NCBI RefSeq assembly: GCF_014203895.1
Contig: NZ_JACHJY010000002.1
Location: 558,001 to 622,000 of the forward strand
Reading direction: 5' to 3'
Length of the DNA: 64,000 bases
Origin: Streptomyces nymphaeiformis
Lineage (GTDB): Bacteria; Actinomycetota; Actinomycetes; Streptomycetales; Streptomycetaceae
The first letter of the stretch is position 1. Each line of letters starts with the position of its first letter. The notes beneath the pieces are model-generated. The model saw only the letters and a list, made by a program, of their open reading frames with translations, was not told the DNA's origin and made no database searches. Both the position numbers and the translations under genes were made by a program. Below, one piece after another: positions 27,209 to 35,421 of the stretch.

Positions 27209-28861
27209 TCAGGTCTTGTTGGCACCGTTCTTCGGGTTGCCCTTCCAGGCCACGGCCTTGAGGTAGACGTACGCGTAGGAGTTGCACTTCCAGCGGACCA
27301 GGATGTTGTACGCCTTGCAGCTGTGCGTCTTCATCGTGCTGTAGAAGGCGTTGTCGACGTTCGACTTCTTGCTGCGGTCCAGGTAGTACTTGTAGCCCTT
27401 GTACGTGTTGCCGATCAGGCCGTAGCCGTAGTCGTGGGTGTCGCACGCGGCCCGGAAGTTGAAGCCGCCCGGGCGGCTGATGTTCGGGCCGGGGGTGCTG
27501 CATCCGTCGTAGATGATGCCCGCCACGCGGAAGCCGGTCGGCGTGTACCGGAAGTACGGCCAGTGCCAGCCGTAGTGCGCGGCCCACGCGACGCAGCCGC
27601 GGTTGAGGTACCACATCCACTCGGTGGCGCGGTTGCAGTAACGCGGGTAGGCCTGCGGGTCGTTGATCTCACCGGTGGTGAAGTCCCCGGCCGGAGGCGC
27701 GGTCGCGGTTCCGTCGCCGGCCGGGCCCTGCAGGGGCTCGGTGGAGGACGGCAGGTCGGTGCCGACGGGCGCGGCGTTCGGGACGGCGGACTCGGCCGGG
27801 AACGTCAGGTCCCACTCGCCGTTGGTCGGCGAGGCCACGTCGGTGACACGACCCGTGGAGTCGTAGGCGTACGACGAGACCGGGTCGGTGCCCTCGACCG
27901 GGTTGGTCACGTTGCGCAGCAGGCCCAAGGCGTCGTAGGAGTAGCGCGCCAGCGTCTGCGTGGTGGCACCCGACGTGAGGGTGATCTCCTTGGCGCGGCC
28001 CGTGTACTCGCCGAGCGTCGTGCCGGTGGCCGTCGTGGCGGTCGAGTACTTGACCGTCAGCGACTGCGCCGGAGCGTCGACGGTGGCGGGCTCGCTGACC
28101 GTGGCGACCCGGCCCTTGGTGTCGTAGGAGACCGTGTCGGTGGCGCCGTCGGCCAGGTTGCCCAGGCTGGTCACACGCCACTTGTCGGTGCCCGGAGCGA
28201 CCTGCTTCCAGTTGTAGGTGGCCGTGAGGTTGGCGACCCCGATGGCCGCGCCGGCGTCCTCGTCGCCGGTCACGTCGGTGTCCGGGGTGCCGGTGGCCGG
28301 GGCGAGGGTCTCGACCGCGGTGGTCACCAGCGTGCCGGTCGCCTCGTTGTACGTGGTGGTCTCGGTGATCTTGTCGCCGGTGGCGGTCTCGTACTTCTTG
28401 ACGCCGCCGCCGCTCGGGTAGTCGACGCTGCTCTTCAGGGCGTACGAGACGGAGACCTTCGCGTCGAGGTCGGTGACCACGACGGAGTCGGCCTTCTGCT
28501 CCAGCTTGCGGTTGAGCTGGCCCCCCAGGAACCCGGCTTCCCAGCCGGGGCCGAAGACGCCCTGGTCCGGACGGGTCGCGGGCGCCGACTCCGGCCTGGC
28601 GACTCCGTCCGCGCCTTCCGTCACCGTGTGGGTACGGCCCATGAGGCCCTCGGCCACATCGGTCTCGGACAGCTCGAAGGACTTCTCCGCGGTGGAGTAC
28701 AGGCCGGGACCGACCTGCTGGATCTCCCCGTCGGCCAGCGGCGGATCGACGGTGGCGGCCGCGGCCTGCGGCTGCTGGATGACGGCTGCTCCGGCGGTCT
28801 GCTGCGGGAGCAGCAGCGCCACGGAGAGCGCGGCCATGACAGGCAGGGCTGTCTTGCGCAC
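27209..28861 (-). CDS. Secreted YD-repeat protein with C-terminal prokaryotic phospholipase A2 domain
   Basis: A 550-residue exported protein. The GTG start at 28861 has a GAGGGGGG site and gives a clear signal peptide (about 1-22). The middle (about 100-385) is an RHS-like beta-rich region with YD repeats such as RYSYDALGLLRNVTNP and YAYDSTGRVTDVASP. The last 125 residues are a prokaryotic phospholipase A2 domain: IIYDGCSTPG precedes the catalytic FRAACDTHDYGYG (His-Asp pair), with paired cysteines. Free Streptomyces PLA2 is a protein of about 120-150 residues, so the 400-residue repeat portion is an unusual carrier. No immunity-like gene is adjacent. Confidence 0.85.
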   Translation of the reverse strand: MRKTALPVMAALSVALLLPQQTAGAAVIQQPQAAAATVDPPLADGEIQQVGPGLYSTAEKSFELSETDVAEGLMGRTHTVTEGADGVARPESAPATRPDQGVFGPGWEAGFLGGQLNRKLEQKADSVVVTDLDAKVSVSYALKSSVDYPSGGGVKKYETATGDKITETTTYNEATGTLVTTAVETLAPATGTPDTDVTGDEDAGAAIGVANLTATYNWKQVAPGTDKWRVTSLGNLADGATDTVSYDTKGRVATVSEPATVDAPAQSLTVKYSTATTATGTTLGEYTGRAKEITLTSGATTQTLARYSYDALGLLRNVTNPVEGTDPVSSYAYDSTGRVTDVASPTNGEWDLTFPAESAVPNAAPVGTDLPSSTEPLQGPAGDGTATAPPAGDFTTGEINDPQAYPRYCNRATEWMWYLNRGCVAWAAHYGWHWPYFRYTPTGFRVAGIIYDGCSTPGPNISRPGGFNFRAACDTHDYGYGLIGNTYKGYKYYLDRSKKSNVDNAFYSTMKTHSCKAYNILVRWKCNSYAYVYLKAVAWKGNPKNGANKT

Positions 28862-29006
28862 GAGTTCCCCCCTCGTGTCGTAGGTGTGTTGCTTGATCGC
28901 TGCGGACCGTAGACCCGGCGCGATCACGACCACAAGTGGCTTGTAACGACGGATAGTTGATTACTCATCCTTGCAGCAGTGAAGATCCCCGGCCGTCGCC
29001 CGAGGT

Positions 29007-29022
29007 TGAGTACGCGTACTCA
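29007..29022. promoter_or_regulatory. Perfect 16-bp palindrome in the divergent promoter region
   Basis: TGAGTACGCGTACTCA is fully self-complementary. It lies in the 238-base region between the PLA2-domain gene (minus) and the lipoprotein gene (plus), 36-78 bases before the possible lipoprotein starts; a dimeric regulator site is likely. I cannot name the regulator. Confidence 0.5.
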
Positions 29023-29099
29023 TGTGGTGCGTGCGGCCCGGCCCCAAGACTGGGTACATGAAGCGAACCCGAGCCCGGATCAGGGCAGTTGACCCCGTA

Positions 29100-29729
29100 A
29101 TGCGCCGCCGTCGGCACGCTCTGGCGCTGACGGCTCTCGCCGCCCTGACCCTGGCCGCCTGTGGTTCCGAGCAGCCGGATCGCCCGGGAGGGCGGGCCGA
29201 GTCCGTCGATGCCGTCTCGGCCACGAAGGACGCGGCCTTCATCAAGATGCTGGACGAGGTGGCGCGGGAGTGCCCCCCGCCTGGCACGAAGAGGGAGACG
29301 CAGCCCACCCCGGAGGGCGAGCCGCCGACCGCTCCGGTGGAGCCGCCGCCCGGCGCCACGGTGAAGTCGCCGCCGGTCGGCGCGGTCGAGCCCGTCGCCC
29401 CCACGGCGGGCCCGGAGGCGGAACTGGACGCCCGCGACTGGTGCGCCGGCGTCCAGCACGAACAGCGCGTGGCCGAGGCGCTCCAGCAACTCAAGCAGCC
29501 CGATCCCGCCCAGGTCAGGAAGGTGCTGAACGGCCTCGGCTACATCGACGAGCGCATCCACGGCCTGAAGCGGTCCGGCGCGGTCACGAAGTTCGTCGTC
29601 GACCTCCGCGACAAGGGGGGACGCCTGTGCCTGGACGGCACGGCCAACGGCGAACTGACGGAGGTCGACGCTTGCGTCGCACCTGCGGATGGAGCGTTCG
29701 ATATTGCAAATATCCACCGCCGGGCGTGA
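29100..29729 (+). CDS. Putative lipoprotein of unknown function
   Basis: About 209 residues. From the ATG at 29100 it begins MRRRRHALALTALAALTLAA followed by Cys, a textbook lipobox, so it is exported and lipid-anchored. Next comes a Pro/Glu-rich linker (about 60-100), then a folded part with DWCAGVQHEQRVAEAL and GYIDERIHGLKRSGAVTKFV, whose two cysteines may form a disulphide. Starts at 29058 or 29022 in the same frame would add a basic N-terminal extension and cannot be excluded. No family recognised. Confidence 0.7.
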   Translation: MRRRRHALALTALAALTLAACGSEQPDRPGGRAESVDAVSATKDAAFIKMLDEVARECPPPGTKRETQPTPEGEPPTAPVEPPPGATVKSPPVGAVEPVAPTAGPEAELDARDWCAGVQHEQRVAEALQQLKQPDPAQVRKVLNGLGYIDERIHGLKRSGAVTKFVVDLRDKGGRLCLDGTANGELTEVDACVAPADGAFDIANIHRRA

Positions 29730-29769
29730 GTTCATTGTGAAGTAGGTCACACGTGGAGTCTCATTTTGG

Positions 29770-29795
29770 GTGACGTACCAGTAACGTCACGTTAC
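29770..29795. repeat. Two overlapping perfect inverted repeats
   Basis: GTGACGT (29770-29776) pairs with ACGTCAC (29784-29790), and GTAACGT (29781-29787) pairs with ACGTTAC (29789-29795), so only one can form at a time. The site lies in the 111-base gap between two convergent genes, with lower GC than its surroundings. It may be a terminator or a leftover operator. Confidence 0.5.
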
Positions 29796-29840
29796 CCATG
29801 AATGGGAGATAGTGTCCTAAATCGGTGCTGTAGCGGCGAG

Positions 29841-30698
29841 TTAGGGAGTGCCGGGCCATTGGGGGTGCTTGTCCGAAGGGCTTGCAATCGGAATTGCGTC
29901 AGCAATCATCCATGCTTGCGGATGGCTGGATTCCGCCCCGGCTCGACTCTGCCGCGCCTCACCGTCCGCGGCGACGGCGAGAAGGGCGTACCCCGGCTTG
30001 GAGACGATCCATCGATGCGCCTCGGCGGCCCCCAGGACCATCGCCGCCGTCGCGTAGACATCGGCCCACAGCAGTTCCGGGCCCGTCACGGTCGCCGCCA
30101 GCAGTCCGGTGGCCGGGGCCGGGGTGCGCGGGTCGACGATGTGCGCGCCACGCTCGGCCGTCCCCGAGGTGGCGACCGCGTGGTCCCGTCCGGCCACCAC
30201 CGCGAGCAGCCGCCCCGGCCGCCGGGGATCGGCGATCCCGGTGCGCCAGACACCCGCCGGTCCCGGCGCGCCGCCGACCCGCACGTCCCCGCCCGCGTTC
30301 ACGCACACGTCGGTGGCGCCCGCCTCCCGCAGCACCCGCCACGCCCGCTCGGCGGCCCAGCCCTTCACCAGGCCGCACGGATCCGGCCGGCCGTCCGCCC
30401 AGGCGTCGAAGGCGCCCCGGGTACGGCTGTGCGCCCGTTCGCACAGCTCCAGTACCCGGCGGACCTCCGACGGGGCGTCAGCCCGGCCCGGCTCACCACG
30501 CCGCAGCCGGCTGACGGCGCTGTCCGGCAGGAACGGGGAGTACACCCGGTCGGCCTCGTGCAGCAGCGCCACCGCATCCGCCAGTGCGGCCCGCAGCACG
30601 GGCGTCGGCCGGTGACGCAGAACGAACGAGACCACGGTGCCCATCACCGGTTCGGCGTGCCGCCATGGAAGCCCACCCGCCCCGGCCCGGTCACCCAT
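29841..30698 (-). CDS. apbE: FAD:protein FMN transferase (ApbE)
   Basis: A 285-residue flavinyl transferase that attaches FMN from FAD to Ser/Thr in DxxSGAT-type motifs of partner proteins. Family features: EPVMGTVVSF at the start, DADRVYSPFLPDSAVSRL-like spacing, GAFDAWADGRPDPCGLVKG near 95, VNAGGDVRVGG near 133 and ATSGTAERGAHIVDPRT near 175. Its ATG overlaps the stop of the FMN-binding protein gene by 8 bases, and that neighbour carries the acceptor motif, so the pair is functionally coupled. The C-terminal 30 residues are atypically polar. Confidence 0.9.
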   Translation of the reverse strand: MGDRAGAGGLPWRHAEPVMGTVVSFVLRHRPTPVLRAALADAVALLHEADRVYSPFLPDSAVSRLRRGEPGRADAPSEVRRVLELCERAHSRTRGAFDAWADGRPDPCGLVKGWAAERAWRVLREAGATDVCVNAGGDVRVGGAPGPAGVWRTGIADPRRPGRLLAVVAGRDHAVATSGTAERGAHIVDPRTPAPATGLLAATVTGPELLWADVYATAAMVLGAAEAHRWIVSKPGYALLAVAADGEARQSRAGAESSHPQAWMIADAIPIASPSDKHPQWPGTP

Positions 30699-31143
30699 GG
30701 GCCCGGTCCAGCGCGCCCTGCAGGGACCGGACGTAGCCCTCGCTGGTGTAAGTGGCCCCCGACACCGTGTCGATCTGCGCGCTCTGCGCGGTCAGCGTCT
30801 CGCTGGTGAGCACCGGCACCGCATAGCCGGCGATCTCCCGGTCGCGTTCGTTCTCCGAAGGGGTCCTCACCACCACGACCCCGGTCAGCCGCCCGCCGCC
30901 GACCGTGACGCGCACCTGCACCGGCCCGTACCGGGTGTCGACGGAGTCCCCGGTGTACGTGCCGGAGACCAGGCCCCCGGAGCCCGTACCGGAGGATCCG
31001 GGTCCGGTCGGAGCGGCGGAGACCGGAGGGACGGCCGGATGGTGCGGTTTCAGGGCGAGCAGCGAGCAGATCCCGGCCGCGGTCACGGCGACGGAAAGCA
31101 GCTGACGGCGCATCGCCCAGGACAGCGCCCCGTTCAACATCAT
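30691..31143 (-). CDS. FMN-binding domain protein, membrane-anchored
   Basis: A 150-residue protein with an N-terminal hydrophobic anchor or signal (about 10-32), a Pro/Gly/Ser linker and a C-terminal FMN_bind domain. The motif [13 protein letters not shown] near residue 125 contains the threonine that ApbE modifies with FMN. Such proteins carry electrons outside the membrane. The start is uncertain (31143, 31140 or 31113). The apbE gene follows with overlap; no ferric-reductase-like partner is adjacent. Confidence 0.85.
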   Translation of the reverse strand: MMLNGALSWAMRRQLLSVAVTAAGICSLLALKPHHPAVPPVSAAPTGPGSSGTGSGGLVSGTYTGDSVDTRYGPVQVRVTVGGGRLTGVVVVRTPSENERDREIAGYAVPVLTSETLTAQSAQIDTVSGATYTSEGYVRSLQGALDRAHG

Positions 31144-31152
31144 CCTGGAGGC

Positions 31153-32607
31153 ACGGCCACGACCACCCTCGCCACCTCCGACATCGAGCGCATCACCGCT
31201 CTCGACGCCACCGGCCAGGCCGAACTGGTCCGCAGGGGCCGACTGAGCGCCGAGGAACTCGTCACCGCCGCGATCACCCGCGTCGAACGCCTCAACCCCC
31301 GCCTCAACGCCGTGATCACGCCCACCTTCGACCGCGCCCTCGACCAGGTCCGCGCAGGGCTCCCCGACGGACCCTTCACCGGCGTCCCGTACCTGCTCAA
31401 GGACCTCGCCACCGAACAGGCCGGCGTGCGCTTCACCGAAGGCTCGGCCTTCCTCCGGGACAACGTCTCGCACCACGACCAGGAACTCGTCCGGCGGCTG
31501 CGCGCCGCCGGGCTCGTCCTGCTCGGCAAGACGAACACCCCCGAGTTCGGCATGGCCCCCACCTGCGAACCACTCCTGCACGGCCCCACCCGCAACCCCT
31601 GGGATCCGACCCGCACGACCGGGGGCTCCTCGGGCGGCTCGGCGGCGGCGGTCGCCGCTCGCATGGTCCCCGCCGCGCACGCCAACGACGCGGGCGGATC
31701 GATCCGCTTCCCCGCCTCCTGCTGCGGCCTGTTCGGCCTCAAGCCCACCCGCGCCCGCGTCCCGCTCGGCCCGGCCTACGGCGACGCCTTTGGCGGCTGG
31801 GCCGCCGAACACGCCGTCACCCGCACCGTTCGGGACTCGGCCGCTCTCCTGGACGCCGTCGCGGGCCCGGAACCCGGAGACCCGTACCCCGCCCCGCCGG
31901 CGCCCGGTCCCTTCCGCCTGGAGACGGAACGGGATCCGGGACGCCTGCGGATCGCCTACAGCCTCCGCACCAGCGGCGGCCACCCCGTCCACCCCGATTG
32001 CTCGGCCGCGCTGCGGGACGCCGTCCAGCTGTGCGCGGACCTCGGCCACGACCTCGTCGAACAGGGCCTGGCGGGCCTCACCGACGAGGTGGGCGAGGCC
32101 ATCGGCACCGTGTTCGGCGCCGCGATGGCATGGATCGTCGGCTACTGGATCCACGAACTGGGCCGTGAGCCGGCGCCGCAGGAGCTGGAGCCGTACACCC
32201 GCGCCTCCTGGGAGCACGGCCGGCGCGTCACCGGAGGCGACTACCTGCTGGCCGTCACCACCCTGCAGTCGTTCGCCCGCACCGTCGCCGGATTCCTCAC
32301 CCGGTACGACGCCTGTCTCACCCCGACCCTCGCCCAACCACCGCTTCCTCTGGGCGAGATGACCTCCACCGAGGAAGACCCCTGGCGCACCGCGCGCAAC
32401 AGCGCACCCTTCATCGCCTTCCCCGCCGTCGTCGCCAACCTCACCGGCGCCCCGGCCATGTCCGTCCCTCTCCACCGGTCACCGGCAGGGCTGCCCATCG
32501 GCGTCCACTTCCTCGGCCGCTACGGCGACGAGTCCACACTGTTCCGGCTGGCCGGCCAGCTCGAACGCGCCCGCCCCTGGTCCCGGCAGACGCCGGACAT
32601 CCACTGA
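31153..32607 (+). CDS. Amidase-signature hydrolase, NylA-like, with a non-standard (ACG) start
   Basis: A 484-residue amidase of the Ser-cisSer-Lys family: Lys in YLLKDL near 80, [10 protein letters not shown] near 157 and [11 protein letters not shown] near 179. The whole protein, including [19 protein letters not shown] at the N-terminus, follows 6-aminohexanoate-cyclic-dimer hydrolase (NylA). The codon after the GGAGG at 31147-31151 is ACG, not ATG. Upstream in-frame starts (31039) would run over the divergent FMN-binding gene, and the first downstream GTG (31309) would delete conserved sequence. So translation begins at ACG, or the ATG has mutated, or there is a base error. It acts on amides; the natural substrate is unknown. 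Confidence 0.8.
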   Translation, partial: TATTTLATSDIERITALDATGQAELVRRGRLSAEELVTAAITRVERLNPRLNAVITPTFDRALDQVRAGLPDGPFTGVPYLLKDLATEQAGVRFTEGSAFLRDNVSHHDQELVRRLRAAGLVLLGKTNTPEFGMAPTCEPLLHGPTRNPWDPTRTTGGSSGGSAAAVAARMVPAAHANDAGGSIRFPASCCGLFGLKPTRARVPLGPAYGDAFGGWAAEHAVTRTVRDSAALLDAVAGPEPGDPYPAPPAPGPFRLETERDPGRLRIAYSLRTSGGHPVHPDCSAALRDAVQLCADLGHDLVEQGLAGLTDEVGEAIGTVFGAAMAWIVGYWIHELGREPAPQELEPYTRASWEHGRRVTGGDYLLAVTTLQSFARTVAGFLTRYDACLTPTLAQPPLPLGEMTSTEEDPWRTARNSAPFIAFPAVVANLTGAPAMSVPLHRSPAGLPIGVHFLGRYGDESTLFRLAGQLERARPWSRQTPDIH

Positions 32608-32675
32608 CCCTGCCTGCGGTCACCCTCCGTCGCCGGCGCCGCCCCACAACGCACCGCCCTGGACCTGGGCCGTAA

Positions 32676-32698
32676 GGGCGTTCCCGACCGGAACGCCC
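32676..32698. terminator. Bidirectional terminator after the amidase
   Basis: GGGCGTTCC (32676-32684) pairs perfectly with 32690-32698 around a 5-nt loop, between the convergent amidase and the low-GC orphan gene. Confidence 0.75.
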
Positions 32699-32759
32699 GC
32701 GGCACCTCCGCGTACATCGATCCGGTATCGCGGAGGCACGGTCACCTCGTGGCCCGGTG

Positions 32760-33245
32760 TCACCCGGAGGAGGAAATAAGGTTCACTGTATAGTTCGCCT
32801 CGAACGTGCGCTCATCGTCTTCATATTGGGCCCTATACGACCACGGGAAATCAAAGAATCCTTCGAGGTCGATAAAGAATATCTTCTTTCGGCCGGCGAA
32901 GTAGTAGGTTTCGTTGGACCCGCCGATGGTCACCATGTGCTGCTGAAGGCTGCTGTAAATCATGAGCATCTGGTTGAGTCCACCGACCTCCTCTGCATCG
33001 AAGTGCGAAATGGTGAGGCGCTGCGTGGAATTATATGTGAGGCTCTTTCCGGGCTTGATGGACAGCACCCCACTCTCATGTATCGGCTTTCCTGCCTCTG
33101 TGTAGTAGAGGAACCCGGATTGGAATATCTGCTCTTCGTCCTTGACGCGAACCGACTGAGCGGATATGCCCCCGTACGGGGACACCGAACGTGTTCCCGT
33201 GTTGGTGATGCTTGCCAGCGTGACATCGATGGTCTTCTCGGCCAT
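32760..33245 (-). CDS. Orphan protein of unknown function, low-GC gene
   Basis: A 161-residue protein I do not recognise. It begins MAEKTIDVTLASITNTGTRS, is rich in Ser, Thr, Tyr and Phe, looks all-beta, and has neither cysteine nor a signal peptide. A notable segment is YYFAGRKKIFFIDLEGFF near 125. The gene is clearly less GC-rich than its surroundings (TAT, ATT and AAT codons are common), which points to recent transfer. A GGGAGA ribosome site lies before the ATG at 33245. It is isolated, flanked by a terminator and by 482 bases without a gene. I assign no function. Confidence 0.75.
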   Translation of the reverse strand: MAEKTIDVTLASITNTGTRSVSPYGGISAQSVRVKDEEQIFQSGFLYYTEAGKPIHESGVLSIKPGKSLTYNSTQRLTISHFDAEEVGGLNQMLMIYSSLQQHMVTIGGSNETYYFAGRKKIFFIDLEGFFDFPWSYRAQYEDDERTFEANYTVNLISSSG

Positions 33246-33727
33246 GACGTTTTCTCCCCGTGCTTTCCGGATCGGTTGGCCTCGAAACCCGCTCCTCGTC
33301 ACCAGGCGTGGCGCACCCCCGATGCGCCCGTACGCAGGGCAGCGGCGGCAGTCGGATGTGAGCGGGCATCGACGCCCGTGGGGCGAACTGGTTCGCGATC
33401 CGAAGGGGGCCCTGTGTTCGCCGTACTCCCATGCAAGCCCCGGATCCGAGCCCTCGCAACTCGTGAAAGCAACCTGTAGGCGGCACTGCAGTGTTCTTCC
33501 GCACTGCTGGTGGACCAGCGCGTCCTGACGGTCCGTCACTTCTCGGTGGTGCTCGACCTGATGCGTCTGTCGTTCATGGCGCTCAGGGGTGCGTTCATCC
33601 TGCTGGCGATCTGCTTGCGGGAGGCGCGCGGCCTCCACGGACACCTCTCGAACGGACCCGTCTAGGATGACGACCGCGCGTCGACGGCGCATGCGTCCGG
33701 GTAGTTGTGCTACGGGGGAGATCTTCG
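33246..33727. other. Intergenic stretch with no recognisable gene
   Basis: This lies between the low-GC orphan and the DUF5685 gene. It holds short open frames only, none with a convincing ribosome site or family pattern. Promoters of both divergent genes must lie here, but I see no clear -35/-10 pair or operator. Confidence 0.6.
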
Positions 33728-35116
33728 GTGTTCGGAATCATCAGGCCGTGCCGTCATCGGCTGGGCGAGGGCTTGCGTACCGAGTGGATGGCGCACCTGT
33801 GTGGGCTGTGCCTGGCGCTGCGCGGCGAGTACGGACAGGCCGCGAGGGTGGCCACCAACTACGACGGCCTGATCGTCTCGGTACTGACCGAAGCGCAGTC
33901 GGAGCGAACCGGCGACTGGCGGCGAGGGGCCGGTCCCTGCCCGTTGCGCGGGATGCGGTCGGCGGACGTGGCGCAGGGCGAGGGCGCGCGGCTGGCGGCG
34001 ACGGTGTCGCTGGTGCTCGCCGCTGCGAAGATACGCGACCATGTGGCCGACCGGGACGGCCTGTTGGGACGCCGCCCGGTGGCGCTGGCGGCACGCCGGA
34101 TCGCCGACGGCTGGGACCGTGCGGGTGCCGCAGGCGGCGAACGGCTCGGCTTCGACACCTCGGTGCTGCTCACGGCGGTCGAGCGCCAGCCGCAGATCGA
34201 GCGCTCGACAGGCCGGGGCGACTCGCTGCTGACGGTCACGGAGCCCACGGAAGCGGCAACCGCCGCGGCCTTCGCGTACACCGCCGTACTCACGGACCGC
34301 CCGGAGAACGCGGCACCGCTGGCGGAAGCCGGTCGTCTGTTCGGCCGACTGGCGCATCTGCTGGACGCGGTGGAGGACCTGGACGCGGATGAGGCGTCGG
34401 GCGCGTGGAACCCGATCGCCGTGACCGGTGCGGACCGCGCCGAGGTGCGCAGGCTCTGCGACGACGCCGTCCACGGAATCCGGCTTTCCCTGTCCGACGC
34501 CGTGTTCGTCGACGGGCGGCTGGTACGGGCGCTTCTGGGCGGCGAGTTGGAGCGCGCTGTCGACCGGGTCTTCGACCCCCGGCATCGCCACCATCGTCAC
34601 AGCCGCCGGTCACGGGACGTGCGAACGCTTCCGTGGCCGGGTCGCCGTACGGCGACGGCGGAGCCCCCGGAGACCGCCTCGGGCACGGCTTGCGGCGTCG
34701 GCGTGCTCGCGGGTGCGGCCCTGGAGGGTGCGCCGACGGCATCGGGCCGGCCGCCGGAGGGGGAGTGCCGACGGTGTCGCGAGCGGCAGCGTCGGCTGTG
34801 TGGCGATTGCAGGCTGTGCTACAACTGCTGCCGCTGCGACGACGACGCGGACTCGGGTGACGGAGAGCCCTGGCAGTTCGGCGACGGCAACCGCGACGGC
34901 GGTTCGAGCCGGGATTCTTCCGGCAGGGGCGGTTCCGGCAGGGACGGTTCCCAGGGTGACGGCTGGTTCAGCGGGCATGGCGGCGGTCACTCGGGAGGCT
35001 CCTTCGGCGGTTCGGGCGGAGGCCACGGATCCGGTGGCTCCGGCGGGGGCTCGGGTGACGGCTGTGGCACGGGTTGCTGCAACCCGTGCAAGTGCTGCTG
35101 CGACTGCTGCGACTGA
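33728..35116 (+). CDS. DUF5685 family protein with Gly/Ser- and Cys-rich tail
   Basis: A 462-residue protein with a GTG start at 33728 after a GGGGAG site. The N-terminal 290 residues, from FGIIRPCRHRLGEGLRTEWM, follow the actinobacterial DUF5685 pattern, with HLCGLCLALR near 27 and CPLRGM, a likely metal-binding cysteine set. After a polar linker comes a Cys cluster (CRRCRERQRRLCGDCRLCYN near 350), a long Gly/Ser/Asp stretch and a final CGTGCCNPCKCCCDCC. The all-helical core resembles isoprenoid-synthase-like folds only loosely. Function unknown; the tail suggests metal binding or a disordered anchor. Confidence 0.8.
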   Translation: MFGIIRPCRHRLGEGLRTEWMAHLCGLCLALRGEYGQAARVATNYDGLIVSVLTEAQSERTGDWRRGAGPCPLRGMRSADVAQGEGARLAATVSLVLAAAKIRDHVADRDGLLGRRPVALAARRIADGWDRAGAAGGERLGFDTSVLLTAVERQPQIERSTGRGDSLLTVTEPTEAATAAAFAYTAVLTDRPENAAPLAEAGRLFGRLAHLLDAVEDLDADEASGAWNPIAVTGADRAEVRRLCDDAVHGIRLSLSDAVFVDGRLVRALLGGELERAVDRVFDPRHRHHRHSRRSRDVRTLPWPGRRTATAEPPETASGTACGVGVLAGAALEGAPTASGRPPEGECRRCRERQRRLCGDCRLCYNCCRCDDDADSGDGEPWQFGDGNRDGGSSRDSSGRGGSGRDGSQGDGWFSGHGGGHSGGSFGGSGGGHGSGGSGGGSGDGCGTGCCNPCKCCCDCCD

Positions 35117-35421
35117 GCGACGGATGAACCGTGCGGGGCCCCGCGGGGACCGGGCGCGTCGGCAACGGCGCGTCCGGATGGTTGCGCACATGCCGTAGGC
35201 GTCTGACCGGAGGGCTCGTCCCCTTCGGCGGATGATCAGGCACGGCAACGGGTGGCTCCCGGACCGGCGTGCTCGAAGGGAGCAGGACGGGGCGTCCCTC
35301 GCCCGGCCCTGCCGTGGCCTGTACGGCGCACCGAGCTCTTCCTCTCGGGTGATTCCAGTGGCGCGCGGCCCGCGATCACGGGTGTCTGGACGACGGAAGC
35401 GCACGCGGAAAGCGGGAGAGC
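35117..35421. other. Intergenic stretch, nothing clear
   Basis: About 305 bases between the DUF5685 gene and the membrane protein gene. A 12-bp palindrome GCGGGGCCCCGC shortly after the DUF5685 stop could assist termination. No gene or operator is evident. Confidence 0.5.

Noticed and set aside
31039..31152. Extending the amidase to the ATG at 31039 or GTG at 31042
   Set aside because: It would run antisense through the N-terminus of the FMN-binding gene, adds sequence unlike NylA, and lacks a ribosome site, while GGAGG sits right before 31153.
33250..33727. Short frames in the gap upstream of the DUF5685 gene
   Set aside because: No ribosome sites, no family pattern and no overlap with conserved neighbours.
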